From assembly GCF_000196675.2 (NCBI RefSeq), contig NC_015312.1, positions 6,588,501 to 6,652,500 on the forward strand: DNA of 64,000 nt. The letters are read 5' to 3'. Source of the stretch: Pseudonocardia benzenivorans CB1190 (GTDB taxonomy: Bacteria > Actinomycetota > Actinomycetes > Mycobacteriales > Pseudonocardiaceae). How positions within the stretch are numbered: position 1 is the stretch's first letter; each line of letters opens with the position of its first letter. Under the pieces are notes generated by a model that had not been told where the DNA came from, ran no database searches, and saw only the letters and a program-made list of their open reading frames with translations. A program made the position numbers and the translations under genes. Positions 56,524-64,000 of this stretch are shown here, one piece after another.

Positions 56524-57497
56524 GGAGCGGCTCCCAGATGCTGGTCGGCGGCAACGATTCGGGTTCCCGGTTCGGCGCCGTCGCCGCCCCCGGGGTTCAA
56601 CGACGCGACGGCGCGCTCGGCGTTCGTGACGACAGCCGTGACACCGCCCTCGCGGACGAACTGGATGGCGGCCCGCATCTTCGGGCCCATGCTTCCCTCG
56701 GGGAACTGGCCCTCGTCGGCATGCGTCTGCGCCTCGTCGACGGTGATCTCACCGATCGAGCGGGCGGACTCCTTGCCGAAGTCCAGCATCACCGCGGGGA
56801 CGTCGGTGATCAGTACGAGCGCGTCGGCGCCCAGCGTGGTGGCCAGCCGCTGCGCCGCGGCGTCCTTGTCGATGACGGCGTCGACGCCGCGCAGCGTGCC
56901 GCCCTCGTCGACGACGGGGATCCCGCCGCCACCCGCGGCGACGACGATGAGCCCCGCGTCGACCAGGTTGCGGATCGCGTCGAGCTCGACGATCTCCACG
57001 GGCTTGGGCGAGGGGACGAGGCGGCGGTACCCGCGCCCGGCGTCCTCCCCGACGACCCAGCCCTGCTCGGAGACCAGGCGGGCCGCCTCCTGGACGGTGT
57101 AGAACGGGCCGATCGGCTTGGTGGGCAACCCGAACGCCGGGTCGTCTGCACGGACGACGACGTGCGTCACGACGGTCACGACGCCCGGCAGGTCGACCCC
57201 GCCGGTCTCGCGCACGGCGAGGGCGAGCAGCGAGCCCAGCTGGCCCTCGGTCATCGCGCCGAGGACGTGCAGCGGCAGCTCGGGCACCTGTCCGGCGCCG
57301 GCGCGCTGCTGGATCGCGAGGTTGCCGACCTGGGGCCCGTTCCCGTGGACGAGTACGACGTTCCAGCCGGACTCACGCAGGCCGCGGACCGCGACGGCCA
57401 TCGCCCGCGCGTTCTCCATCTGCTCTGCCTGGGTGCCCGCCTGCCCACTGCGCGTGATGGCGTTGCCGCCGAGCGCGACGACTGCGGTCTTGGACAT
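56520..57497 (-). CDS. arcC: Carbamate kinase (copy 2)
   Basis: 325 residues. Motifs are AVVALGGNAITRSG, VLVHGNGPQVGNLAIQQ, VVAAGGGGIPVVDEGG, DAVIDKDAAAQRLA and FPEGSMGPKMRAAIQFV. First gene of the arcC-fdrA-glycosyltransferase operon. It would generate ATP from carbamoyl phosphate released by the FdrA/DUF1116 enzyme. The ATG at 57497 lies about 65 bases below a TATAGT promoter. Close paralogue of 11716-12693. Confidence 0.95.
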   Translation of the reverse strand: MSKTAVVALGGNAITRSGQAGTQAEQMENARAMAVAVRGLRESGWNVVLVHGNGPQVGNLAIQQRAGAGQVPELPLHVLGAMTEGQLGSLLALAVRETGGVDLPGVVTVVTHVVVRADDPAFGLPTKPIGPFYTVQEAARLVSEQGWVVGEDAGRGYRRLVPSPKPVEIVELDAIRNLVDAGLIVVAAGGGGIPVVDEGGTLRGVDAVIDKDAAAQRLATTLGADALVLITDVPAVMLDFGKESARSIGEITVDEAQTHADEGQFPEGSMGPKMRAAIQFVREGGVTAVVTNAERAVASLNPGGGDGAEPGTRIVAADQHLGAAP

Positions 57498-57557
57498 CGA
57501 GACGTCCGTCTTTCCCGTCGGGGTCCCGTGACCGGGGCCGGGTCTTCATCATCGGAG

Positions 57558-57583
57558 GTGTGCGCACACTATAGTAGACGGCC
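57558..57583 (-). promoter_or_regulatory. Promoter/operator of the arcC-fdrA operon
   Basis: Reading leftward, TATAGT at 57573-57568 is the -10, followed at once by the perfect palindrome GTGTGCGCACAC (57558-57569). The TATAGTGTG string matches the allG-like promoter. The region also serves the divergent SARP gene. Confidence 0.55.
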
Positions 57584-57624
57584 GCTCGTCACGTCACGTC
57601 CTGCGACCCCGATAGAGTCCGCGC

Positions 57625-60600
57625 GTGCCCCGGGCCCACCTGCGGTTGCGCCTGCTCGGCCCGTTCACCATAGAGGGCGAGCAGGCCGTGGTCGTGCCCG
57701 TCGGCAAGGCCAGGCGCGCGCTCGCCGTGCTGGCCGAGCGGCCCGGCGAGTTCGTCGCCGTCGGGGTGCTCGTCGAAGCCCTCTGGCACGAGTCGCCGCC
57801 GCAGCACGCCGACCGCAACGTCGCCGCCCTCGTCAGCAGGCTCCGCCGGACGTTGGGGCGCGACCGGATCGACGGCACCCCCGCGGGGTACCGCCTCGTC
57901 CCCGACGACCTCGGCACCGACCTGGCCGAGGCGATCGAGCACGTGGAGACGGCGGAACGCGAACTGGCGCACGGGCGGTTCGCCGTCGCACTCACCGCCG
58001 CCGAGCTCGCGACGACGACGCTCGACGCCGGCGAGGCCATGGCCGGCGAGCCCGCCGACGAGTGGGTCTCCGACGTCCGGCTGCGCGCCGCGCGCTACCT
58101 GCGCCGGGCCCGCATCGCCCGGAGCACCGCCGCGCTGGCGCTCGGCGCGCCGGACCTGGCCGTCGAGGTCGCGGGCGCGGCCCTGGCCACCGACCCGCTC
58201 GACGAGGAGGCCTGCCGCGTCGTGATGACGGGACGCTGGCGGGCCGGGGATCCCGGCGCGGCGCTCGCCGAGTACGCCCGGCTCGAGGCCGCCATGTCCG
58301 ACCAGCTGGGGTGCGACCCGTCGCCCGCGACGCGCGCGTTGCGCGACACCGTCCACGCCGCGCGGCACCCGGCCGCCGCGGCGTCCGAGCCCGGCCCCGA
58401 CCCCGTCGTCGGGCGCGACGGGGAGCTCGACGTCCTTCGCGCGCACTGGGACCGCGCGTGCACCGGGGAGCCGGGGCTCGTGGTCGTGTCCGGGGTGAGC
58501 GGGATCGGCCGCAGCGCGCTCGTGGACCGCTTCGCCGACGAACTCCGCCGCGACGGCGCCCTGGTCCTGCCCGTGACCTGCTTCGAGGCCGAGCGCTCGC
58601 TCTACCTCGAGCCGCTGGTGCAGGTCGTGCGCGCGGCGCTGCGCCGGGTCGACCCGGCCGACGTGCTCGCGCTGGCGGGCCCCCGCCTCGACACGCTCGC
58701 CCAGCTCGTCCCCGAGCTGGCCGACCTGATCGCCGAGGCCGACCGTGAGCAGGCCGGACCCGGCCCCGGGCCCGAGCTCGCCGACCCTGAACTGGCGCAC
58801 GGGCGCGCGGTCGACGCCTTCGCCGGCTTCGTCGCCCGGCTCGCCACCCGGCGCCCGGTGCTGGTGACGGTCGAGGACGCCCACCACGCCGGCCGCTCCA
58901 CGATCGCCGCGCTCGGCGTGGCCGTCCGCGAGTGGCGGACCATCCCGGGGGCGCGGGTGCTGCTCGTCGTCACCGAGCAGGGCGCGCACCCCGTGGCGGC
59001 CGAGCCGCTGCACGACGTTCCCGGTGAGCGGCTCGTGCTGGGCCCGCTCGACGTCGCCGCCGTCGCCGAGCTCGTCCGCCGCGCCGGGACCGGCCACGAC
59101 CCGCGCAGGCTGCACGCCCGGACCGGGGGTTCGCCGCTGTTCGTCACCGAGCTGCTGCGACAGCCCGACACACCCGGGTCCCGGCCCGACGACGGCGCCG
59201 TCCCGGTGCCCCGTTCGTTGCGCGACATCGTGGCCGAGCGCATCGCGGGCGTCGACGAGGACGTCGCCGAGCTGCTCGGGCAGGCCGCGGTGCTGGGCGC
59301 GTCGTTCACGCCCGCCGACCTGGCCGCGCTCGCCGGGATCGACGAGCGCACGTGCACGACGCGGGCCGACGAGGCGGTGCGGCACGGCCTGCTGCGCCTG
59401 CGCCGCGACGCGCTGGCGTTCGTCAGCGACGTGGTCCGGCAGGTCGCCTACGAGTCGTCGCCGAGCCCGGTGCGGGTCAGCAGGCACCGGCGCGCGGCGC
59501 GGATGTTCGACGCCCGTCCCGAGACCGCCGCACGCCACTACGCGGCCGCCGGGGACTGGTCGTCGGCCGCCGACGCGTGGACCGCCGCGGCCGAGGTCGC
59601 GTCGCGCGCGTTCGCCAACAACGAGGCCGTCGAGCTGCTGTCCAAGGCCGTCGGCGCCGCGCGCAGTGCGGGCGACGTCGTCGTGCTGGTGCAGACGTTG
59701 CTGCGGCGCGGGCGCGCCTGCTCGCAGATCGGCCGGCACGACGACGCGGTCGCCGACCACGAGCAGGCACTCGAGCTCGCGCGCGGGATGGACGACTCGG
59801 AGCTGGAGGCCCGCGCGCTGGAGCAGCTGGGTTGGACGGCGCTCTACGCCCGCGACGCGATGGCCGCCGTCGACCTCGCCGAACAGGCCACCGAGCTCGC
59901 CGAGTCCGCCGCCGCCGCCCCCGGCGCCCTGCCCAGCGCCACTCTGCTCCTGGGCCGCGTCCGGCACTGGGACGGCGACTACGCCGGCGCCGGCACCGCC
60001 TACGAACAGGTGCTCGGCAGTGGACCCGACGACTCGACGCGCGGCATGGCCCTGGCCTACCAGGGCGCGCTGCTGCAACACATGGACCGCTTCACCGAGG
60101 CCAAGACCGTCCTCGCCCGCGCCGCCGCCCTCTGCCGCCGCACCGGCGAGTTCCGCCCCCTGCTCCAGACCCTCTTCTTCACCGCACTCGCCCGCGGCGA
60201 CTCCGGCGACTTCGCCGGCGCCCTCCGCGCCCTCGACAACGCCCGCCGCCTCATCGACGCCGAGAAAGTCGGCTTCTACCGCGCCGGCATCGAAACCGCC
60301 ACCAGCTGGCTCTGGCAAGAACTCGGCCAGGTCCACCGCGCCCGCGACCACGCCGAACACGCCGTCGAACTCGCCCGCCGCGGCGGCGGCGCACTCGAAC
60401 TCGAACAAGAACTCCACGCCCTGCTCGCCCTCGCCGACTGCGACCTGCTCCTGGGCCACGACGACGCCGCCGCCGACCTCGTCACCGCCGCCGCCCCCAC
60501 CCTCGACCGCTCCCTGCCCTTCAAACCCCGCGCCGTCATGCGCTACCTCGAAATGCGCTCCCGCTGGGAACCCGAACACGCCGAAGCCCTGCTCGTCGAA

Positions 60601-60837
60601 GCCCGCCTCTACGCCTCACCCAAGTACGAAGCCCTCGCCCTCGCCGCACTCGACCGCCCCGACGAGGCCGCCCGCGTCGCCGCGACCACCCGCTCCGACC
60701 TCGTCATCGGACAGCTCGGCACGCCGGCCCAACGGCGCGCGGCGACGGCGCGCGTCGCCGCCGCGCTCCCGACGGAGCTACGCGAGACGTTCGCGCGGGC
60801 GGGCCGGCTCACCACCGAGGGCGTACGCACGTCCTGA
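57625..60837 (+). CDS. Large SARP-type regulator: DNA-binding, BTAD, ATPase and TPR domains
   Basis: 1070 residues from GTG 57625. Residues 1-95 are an OmpR-type winged helix (LRLRLLGPFTIEGEQAVVVP; VAALVSRLRRTLGRDRI). About 100-245 is a bacterial transcriptional activation domain. About 265-620 is an AAA/STAND ATPase with a degenerate P-loop (VSGVSGIGRSALVDRF, with Arg instead of Lys). From 640 are TPR-like repeats. It diverges from the arcC-fdrA operon across 127 bases and may control it. The part at about 60260-60650 uses GAA and CAA codons much more than the rest, which prefers GAG and CAG. Confidence 0.88.
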   Translation: MPRAHLRLRLLGPFTIEGEQAVVVPVGKARRALAVLAERPGEFVAVGVLVEALWHESPPQHADRNVAALVSRLRRTLGRDRIDGTPAGYRLVPDDLGTDLAEAIEHVETAERELAHGRFAVALTAAELATTTLDAGEAMAGEPADEWVSDVRLRAARYLRRARIARSTAALALGAPDLAVEVAGAALATDPLDEEACRVVMTGRWRAGDPGAALAEYARLEAAMSDQLGCDPSPATRALRDTVHAARHPAAAASEPGPDPVVGRDGELDVLRAHWDRACTGEPGLVVVSGVSGIGRSALVDRFADELRRDGALVLPVTCFEAERSLYLEPLVQVVRAALRRVDPADVLALAGPRLDTLAQLVPELADLIAEADREQAGPGPGPELADPELAHGRAVDAFAGFVARLATRRPVLVTVEDAHHAGRSTIAALGVAVREWRTIPGARVLLVVTEQGAHPVAAEPLHDVPGERLVLGPLDVAAVAELVRRAGTGHDPRRLHARTGGSPLFVTELLRQPDTPGSRPDDGAVPVPRSLRDIVAERIAGVDEDVAELLGQAAVLGASFTPADLAALAGIDERTCTTRADEAVRHGLLRLRRDALAFVSDVVRQVAYESSPSPVRVSRHRRAARMFDARPETAARHYAAAGDWSSAADAWTAAAEVASRAFANNEAVELLSKAVGAARSAGDVVVLVQTLLRRGRACSQIGRHDDAVADHEQALELARGMDDSELEARALEQLGWTALYARDAMAAVDLAEQATELAESAAAAPGALPSATLLLGRVRHWDGDYAGAGTAYEQVLGSGPDDSTRGMALAYQGALLQHMDRFTEAKTVLARAAALCRRTGEFRPLLQTLFFTALARGDSGDFAGALRALDNARRLIDAEKVGFYRAGIETATSWLWQELGQVHRARDHAEHAVELARRGGGALELEQELHALLALADCDLLLGHDDAAADLVTAAAPTLDRSLPFKPRAVMRYLEMRSRWEPEHAEALLVEARLYASPKYEALALAALDRPDEAARVAATTRSDLVIGQLGTPAQRRAATARVAAALPTELRETFARAGRLTTEGVRTS

Positions 60838-60878
60838 GGGATGCCGGCGCCGGGGGCCGGCCGCTCCGGGCAGGCGCG

Positions 60879-61418
60879 TCAGGACGCAGACGGACGGCTC
60901 GCGGCACGCGCCGCGGCGAGGTCGATCTCCATCAGCAGGTGGGGCAGCCCGAGGTAGACCTCCGGCTCCCCGACCTGGGTCCAGCCCAGGCGTCGGAAGA
61001 AGGTGCGGTTGGCCGGCTGCACGTGCGCGATCATCCGGCTGCCGCCACGGGCCGCGGCCGTCGCGACGGCCGCGCGGACGAGCGGGAGGCCCAGCAGCAT
61101 GCTGCGGAACGGGGGGAGCACAGCCAGCCGGTCGCCCTGCCAGTCGCCGCCGGGCTCGCCGGGATCGATCGGGAACAGCCGGACGGTGCCTGCGGGCTCG
61201 CCGTCGGCGTAGCCGAGGATGCGCATCGTGGAGGCGTCCTCGTCGCGGACGTCGTTGTCGGAGCGGGCGAAGACCGCCTGTTCGAGCACGAAGACCGACC
61301 GCCGGATGGCGTGGTGATAGGCGAGGTCGGCGTCGTCGGTGGCGAGCTTGCACTCCAGCCGGGGCCGCGGTTCGGTCCGCCAGGGCCTCGCGACGGTGAT
61401 CGGGTCGGTGGTGGTCAT
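60879..61418 (-). CDS. GNAT-type protein, MSMEG_0567 N-terminal/Sll0786-like
   Basis: 179 residues. GNAT elements are AYHHAIRRSVFVLEQAVFAR, ILGYADGEPAGTVRLFPID and, after the acetyl-CoA region (RSMLLGLPLVRAAVATAAARG), the QPANRTFFRRLGW segment. It looks like the GNAT family that, in mycobacteria, is fused to an AIR-synthase-like domain in Nit1C clusters; here the AIR-synthase gene is separate at 3430-4428. Its ATG at 61418 overlaps the upstream gene by ATGA. Acetyl acceptor unknown. Confidence 0.8.
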   Translation of the reverse strand: MTTTDPITVARPWRTEPRPRLECKLATDDADLAYHHAIRRSVFVLEQAVFARSDNDVRDEDASTMRILGYADGEPAGTVRLFPIDPGEPGGDWQGDRLAVLPPFRSMLLGLPLVRAAVATAAARGGSRMIAHVQPANRTFFRRLGWTQVGEPEVYLGLPHLLMEIDLAAARAASRPSAS

Positions 61419-62065
61419 CGTGCTCCTGTCCGCGTCGCTGTCGCCACTGGTGTCGCCGCCGGCCTCGGTGCCCGGCCCCCGTGCAGGGCCTCGACGTCGC
61501 ACCGGCAGAGCCGGAACTCGTCGAGCCACTCCGCACGGTCACAGAACCTGCGCGCCAACGGGTTTCCGAGGTGCGGGCGCACCTGGAGCTCGTAGGGTCC
61601 GTCGGCCGCGCCCGGGTCGGCCGTGGCGGTGAGGACCGTCCGGGACGCCACGTGCACCGTGACCACCCGGCCTTCGGTGACCCGGCCCGGGTCCTCGGGA
61701 CCGGCGAGCACGACCCACGTCGCGCCCGTCTCGAGTCCGCGGGCGACGAGCTGTTCGACCCGGCGCTCGTCCTGCCTGGCGGCGATCTCCCGGAGCCGGG
61801 CACCGCAGGCGACGCCCGCGAGCAGCTCGGCGGGGACGTCGACGGGCGGGAGGGCGAGCGCCGCGACGAGTGCGTCGGCGTCGGACGCCGCGGCCAGCAG
61901 GGCCGCGGGATCGTCGCCCCGGTTCCGCAGGACGACGAGGAGCCGCCCGATCACCTCGATCGCCCGCGCGGCGGCGGCCGGTTCGGTGATCAGGACGGGA
62001 AGAAGCCGCTCCTCGGCATCGCGCCATTGCGTCCGGGCGACGTCCAGTGCCGGGTGGATGTCCAC
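61415..62065 (-). CDS. Unknown soluble protein coupled to the GNAT gene
   Basis: 216 residues from GTG 62065 (DIHPALDVARTQWRDAEERL). The first 110 residues are predicted helical and alanine/leucine-rich; the last 100 are beta-rich with YELQVRPHLGNPLARRFCDR. Two cysteines near the end (FRLCRCDVE) could bind metal. Not recognised. Its stop overlaps the GNAT start (ATGA), so the pair probably acts together. Upstream starts in the same frame exist but lack a ribosome site. Confidence 0.65.
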   Translation of the reverse strand: MDIHPALDVARTQWRDAEERLLPVLITEPAAAARAIEVIGRLLVVLRNRGDDPAALLAAASDADALVAALALPPVDVPAELLAGVACGARLREIAARQDERRVEQLVARGLETGATWVVLAGPEDPGRVTEGRVVTVHVASRTVLTATADPGAADGPYELQVRPHLGNPLARRFCDRAEWLDEFRLCRCDVEALHGGRAPRPAATPVATATRTGAR

Positions 62066-62171
62066 GGGAGGCCGTTCTGGTCCGCTCCAGGAGCTGCGAG
62101 GAGCGACTCGCCGCGGAGGCGGGACCGGACGTGCCGGTCCCGCCTCCGCGGTCGAGCGGTGTAACCGTGTG

Positions 62172-62657
62172 TCAGAGCGTCCAGGTCTGCATGACCAGCG
62201 CGCCCTCACGGCGGGCGGTCAGCGTGCAGTCCAGGATGTCCAGCGGGTGGATCGGCTGCACGCCCTCGATCAGGTCGGTCTCGCGCATGCCGTACAGCGC
62301 GGCCATGGCGAAGCGGCAGGCCAGGACCTTGCCGCCCTCCTTCATGAAGGTCTGCAGCTGGTTGTTGTAGGCGAGGTGGCCGGGGAAGGCCTCCGAGCCG
62401 ACGGTCGGGAAACCACGGGTCGCCGACGCCATGAGCACGCCGGGGCCGTACAGCACGAGGCTGGTGTCGAAGCCCTTACGGTTGATGCGGGTACAGGTCA
62501 GCATGTTGACCAGACCGACCGAGCCCTCGTAGGGCACGGTGTGCATGAAGATGTAGGCCTTCTCACCGGCTTCGGCCTGGATGTCGTCGAACAGCTTCTG
62601 GTCGTAGTCGACAATCGCGTCGCCCGCCTGAGCCCGCTCACCGACGATCTGAGCCAC
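62172..62657 (-). CDS. MSMEG_0572/Sll0783-like nitrogen-starvation response protein
   Basis: 161 residues, a DsrE-like fold. The segments [40 protein letters not shown] and [20 protein letters not shown] match the Sll0783 family by recall. In Synechocystis sll0783 is strongly induced on nitrogen starvation and belongs to the Nit1C cluster with a nitrilase. The GTG at 62657 has AAGGAG upstream. Located 39 bases after the 87-residue protein gene, same strand. Confidence 0.85.
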   Translation of the reverse strand: MAQIVGERAQAGDAIVDYDQKLFDDIQAEAGEKAYIFMHTVPYEGSVGLVNMLTCTRINRKGFDTSLVLYGPGVLMASATRGFPTVGSEAFPGHLAYNNQLQTFMKEGGKVLACRFAMAALYGMRETDLIEGVQPIHPLDILDCTLTARREGALVMQTWTL

Positions 62658-62696
62658 AGTGCACTCCTTCTGTTTGGATGGCTGGTGCTTCGAGGG

Positions 62697-62960
62697 TCAG
62701 ACCGCCGGCCCCTGCAGGGCAGGCGGTTCGGCCCACGTCTTCCGGTGGCTGCCCGGCATCGCGCGCATCACCGTGCTCCGGACCGGCCACGGCAGGGCGC
62801 CGTAGACCGGGGCGAAGATCTTCAACCAGAAGATCTCCTTGGCGCCCCGCGGAGGCCGCGGAGCGGGCGTGCCCAGCTTGACCGAGAGCTTCCGCTGGGC
62901 GTCGACCAGCAGGTAGTGCTCGGCGTTGTGACGCAGCCACCCGAAGAAGCCGCCCGCCAC
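62697..62960 (-). CDS. Small basic protein between the flavin reductase and the Sll0783-like gene
   Basis: 87 residues from GTG 62960 (VAGGFFGWLRHNAEHYLLVD). It is rich in W, P and R (FAPVYGALPWPVRSTVMRAM) and has no clear membrane segment; it may be membrane-associated through amphipathic helices. It starts 2 bases after the reductase stop, so it is translated with it. Family not recognised; the conserved position suggests a partner of the reductase or the Sll0783-like protein. Confidence 0.65.
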   Translation of the reverse strand: MAGGFFGWLRHNAEHYLLVDAQRKLSVKLGTPAPRPPRGAKEIFWLKIFAPVYGALPWPVRSTVMRAMPGSHRKTWAEPPALQGPAV

Positions 62961-62962
62961 GG

Positions 62963-64000
62963 TCAGGCCTTCTTCGCCGCGACGAGGCCGTTGTTGGCCG
63001 CGACCACGATCGGCTCGGTGAGCGCGCCGATCGCCGGGGCGAAGACGTTCTCCATCGTCGCCAGGTCCTCGAGGGTCATCCCGAAACGGATGGCCTGCGC
63101 GAGGAAGTCGGCGCGCTCCTTGATGCCGTCGCCGCCACCGACCATCTGGGCACCGATGACCTTGTGCGACTTCGGGTCGGCCAAGATCTTGAGCTTGACC
63201 TTCTTGACGCCCGAGTAGTACCGGGACCGCGAGATCCCCTCGGCGACCCCTACGACGTACGGGATGCCGATGGCCGTCGCGGTGGCCTCGCCGAACGACG
63301 CACCACCGATGACCCACTTGCCGGCGGGCGTGCCCCACGGCACGAACACCGTCTTGTAGGTCTTGTCGCCACCGCCCGCGTTCTGACCCGCCGCCTTGCC
63401 CTGCGCGTACGCGTGCGAACCGGTGAGGCCCTGCAGCGGCGTGCCCGCGAGGCCGTGCGGGATCTCGCAGGCGTCGCCCGCGGCCCACACGTCGGGGGCC
63501 GAGGTCTTCATGTGCTCGTCGACGACGATGCCGCCCGTCGACCCCAGCTTGATCCCCGCCGCGGCGGCGAGGGCGTTGTTCGGGGTCTTGTGCGTGGCGA
63601 CGACCGCCAGGTCGACCGGGATCTCCCCCGACGACGTCCGCACCGCGCGGACCTTGCCGTCGGCGTCGCCGAGGAACGCCTCGAGCGTCGTGTTGAAGTG
63701 CAGGTGGACGCCCAGCTCGCGCCAGGACTCCTCCACCGGCGCCATGATGTCCGGGTCGGCCATCGCGGCGAGCGCGTACGGGTTCGGGTCGATCAGGTGG
63801 GTCTCGATCCCGCGGTGTGCCAGCGCGGTGACCATCTCCAGGCCGAGCGGGGAGGCCTCGACGACCACGGCGCGCTTGGAGTTGGCGATGACCTTGTCCC
63901 ACTCCGCGGCGGCCCGGATGTTCTTGACGTAGTACAGGCCGCCGAGGTCGGTGCCGGGCACGCCCGGGTCGGCGTAGGCGAAGCCGGTGCCGATGACGAG
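62963..64000 (-). CDS. NAD(P)/FAD-dependent oxidoreductase, N-terminus outside window
   Basis: At least 345 residues visible. The second Rossmann motif is VVVEASPLGLEMVTALAHRG, followed by IPVDLAVVATHKTPNNALAA and the FAD-binding VWAAGDACEIPHGLAGTPLQ. The C-terminal dimerisation domain has VKLKILADPKSHKVIGAQMV. This is the pyridine-nucleotide-disulfide/NADH-oxidase/CoA-disulfide reductase family without a visible active-site cysteine. The frame continues to the right edge (LVIGTGFAYADPGVPGTDLG), so the FAD motif and start lie beyond 64000. Leads the run to the 87-residue and Sll0783-like genes. Confidence 0.88.
   Translation of the reverse strand, partial: LVIGTGFAYADPGVPGTDLGGLYYVKNIRAAAEWDKVIANSKRAVVVEASPLGLEMVTALAHRGIETHLIDPNPYALAAMADPDIMAPVEESWRELGVHLHFNTTLEAFLGDADGKVRAVRTSSGEIPVDLAVVATHKTPNNALAAAAGIKLGSTGGIVVDEHMKTSAPDVWAAGDACEIPHGLAGTPLQGLTGSHAYAQGKAAGQNAGGGDKTYKTVFVPWGTPAGKWVIGGASFGEATATAIGIPYVVGVAEGISRSRYYSGVKKVKLKILADPKSHKVIGAQMVGGGDGIKERADFLAQAIRFGMTLEDLATMENVFAPAIGALTEPIVVAANNGLVAAKKA

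Noticed and set aside
57589-60579. 996-codon minus-strand open frame
   Set aside because: Antisense shadow of the SARP regulator, whose domains are recognisable.

Overview
The window is very GC-rich, densely packed DNA with many GTG starts and many 4-base ATGA/GTGA gene overlaps. Its gene families are actinobacterial: IS30-type transposase, F420/LLM oxidoreductases, MSMEG_05xx families, a SARP-type regulator, and red-type RuBisCO with CbbX. The best guess is a Pseudonocardia-like, facultatively autotrophic actinomycete; the genus is an inference. I saw no rRNA, tRNA, CRISPR array or prophage.

Left part (1-7 kb): a truncated sensor kinase, a PLP dehydratase, gcvH, an XRE-cupin regulator followed by an AIR-synthase-related protein and a ketopantoate-reductase-like protein, then an SRPBCC/LLM oxidoreductase pair.

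Calvin-Benson region (7-26.4 kb): gap-pgk and a HAD phosphatase, tkt-prk, a two-component system, class I fba, and cbbL-cbbS-cbbX-cbbR. Inside it lie a carbamate kinase, a six-TM protein and two class I aldolase homologues that have lost the Schiff-base lysine. An IS30 element sits between the two-component genes and fba. FBPase/SBPase, Rpe and Rpi genes are not in the window.

Middle (26.7-45.8 kb): a MetE-like zinc-site protein, a TPR-LuxR regulator, a CzcO-like flavoprotein and membrane proteins. Two transporter clusters follow. One is Liv-type with a fused double ATPase, an FMN monooxygenase and a rhodanese, divergent from a GntR regulator. The other is NrtA/SsuA-type with an acyl-CoA-dehydrogenase-like enzyme and a DUF4242 protein, divergent from a TetR regulator. 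Between the solute-binding protein and the permease of the second cluster are three tandem 13-codon micro-ORFs, each overlapping the next by ATGA.

Right part (46-64 kb): membrane proteins, a frameshifted CoA-ligase-like gene with a TetR regulator, a DUF1116 gene (AllG-like), a nitrile-hydratase-related protein, a VOC protein, and an operon of carbamate kinase, FdrA (AllF-like) and an MSMEG_0565-type glycosyltransferase. These point to oxamate/carbamoyl-phosphate metabolism. After a large SARP-ATPase-TPR regulator come a GNAT protein, an unknown protein, an MSMEG_0572/Sll0783-type nitrogen-starvation protein, an 87-residue protein and a flavin reductase running off the end. Several genes resemble parts of the Nit1C (nitrilase/cyanide assimilation) cluster, so the window joins CO2 fixation with use of small C-N, and possibly C-S, compounds.
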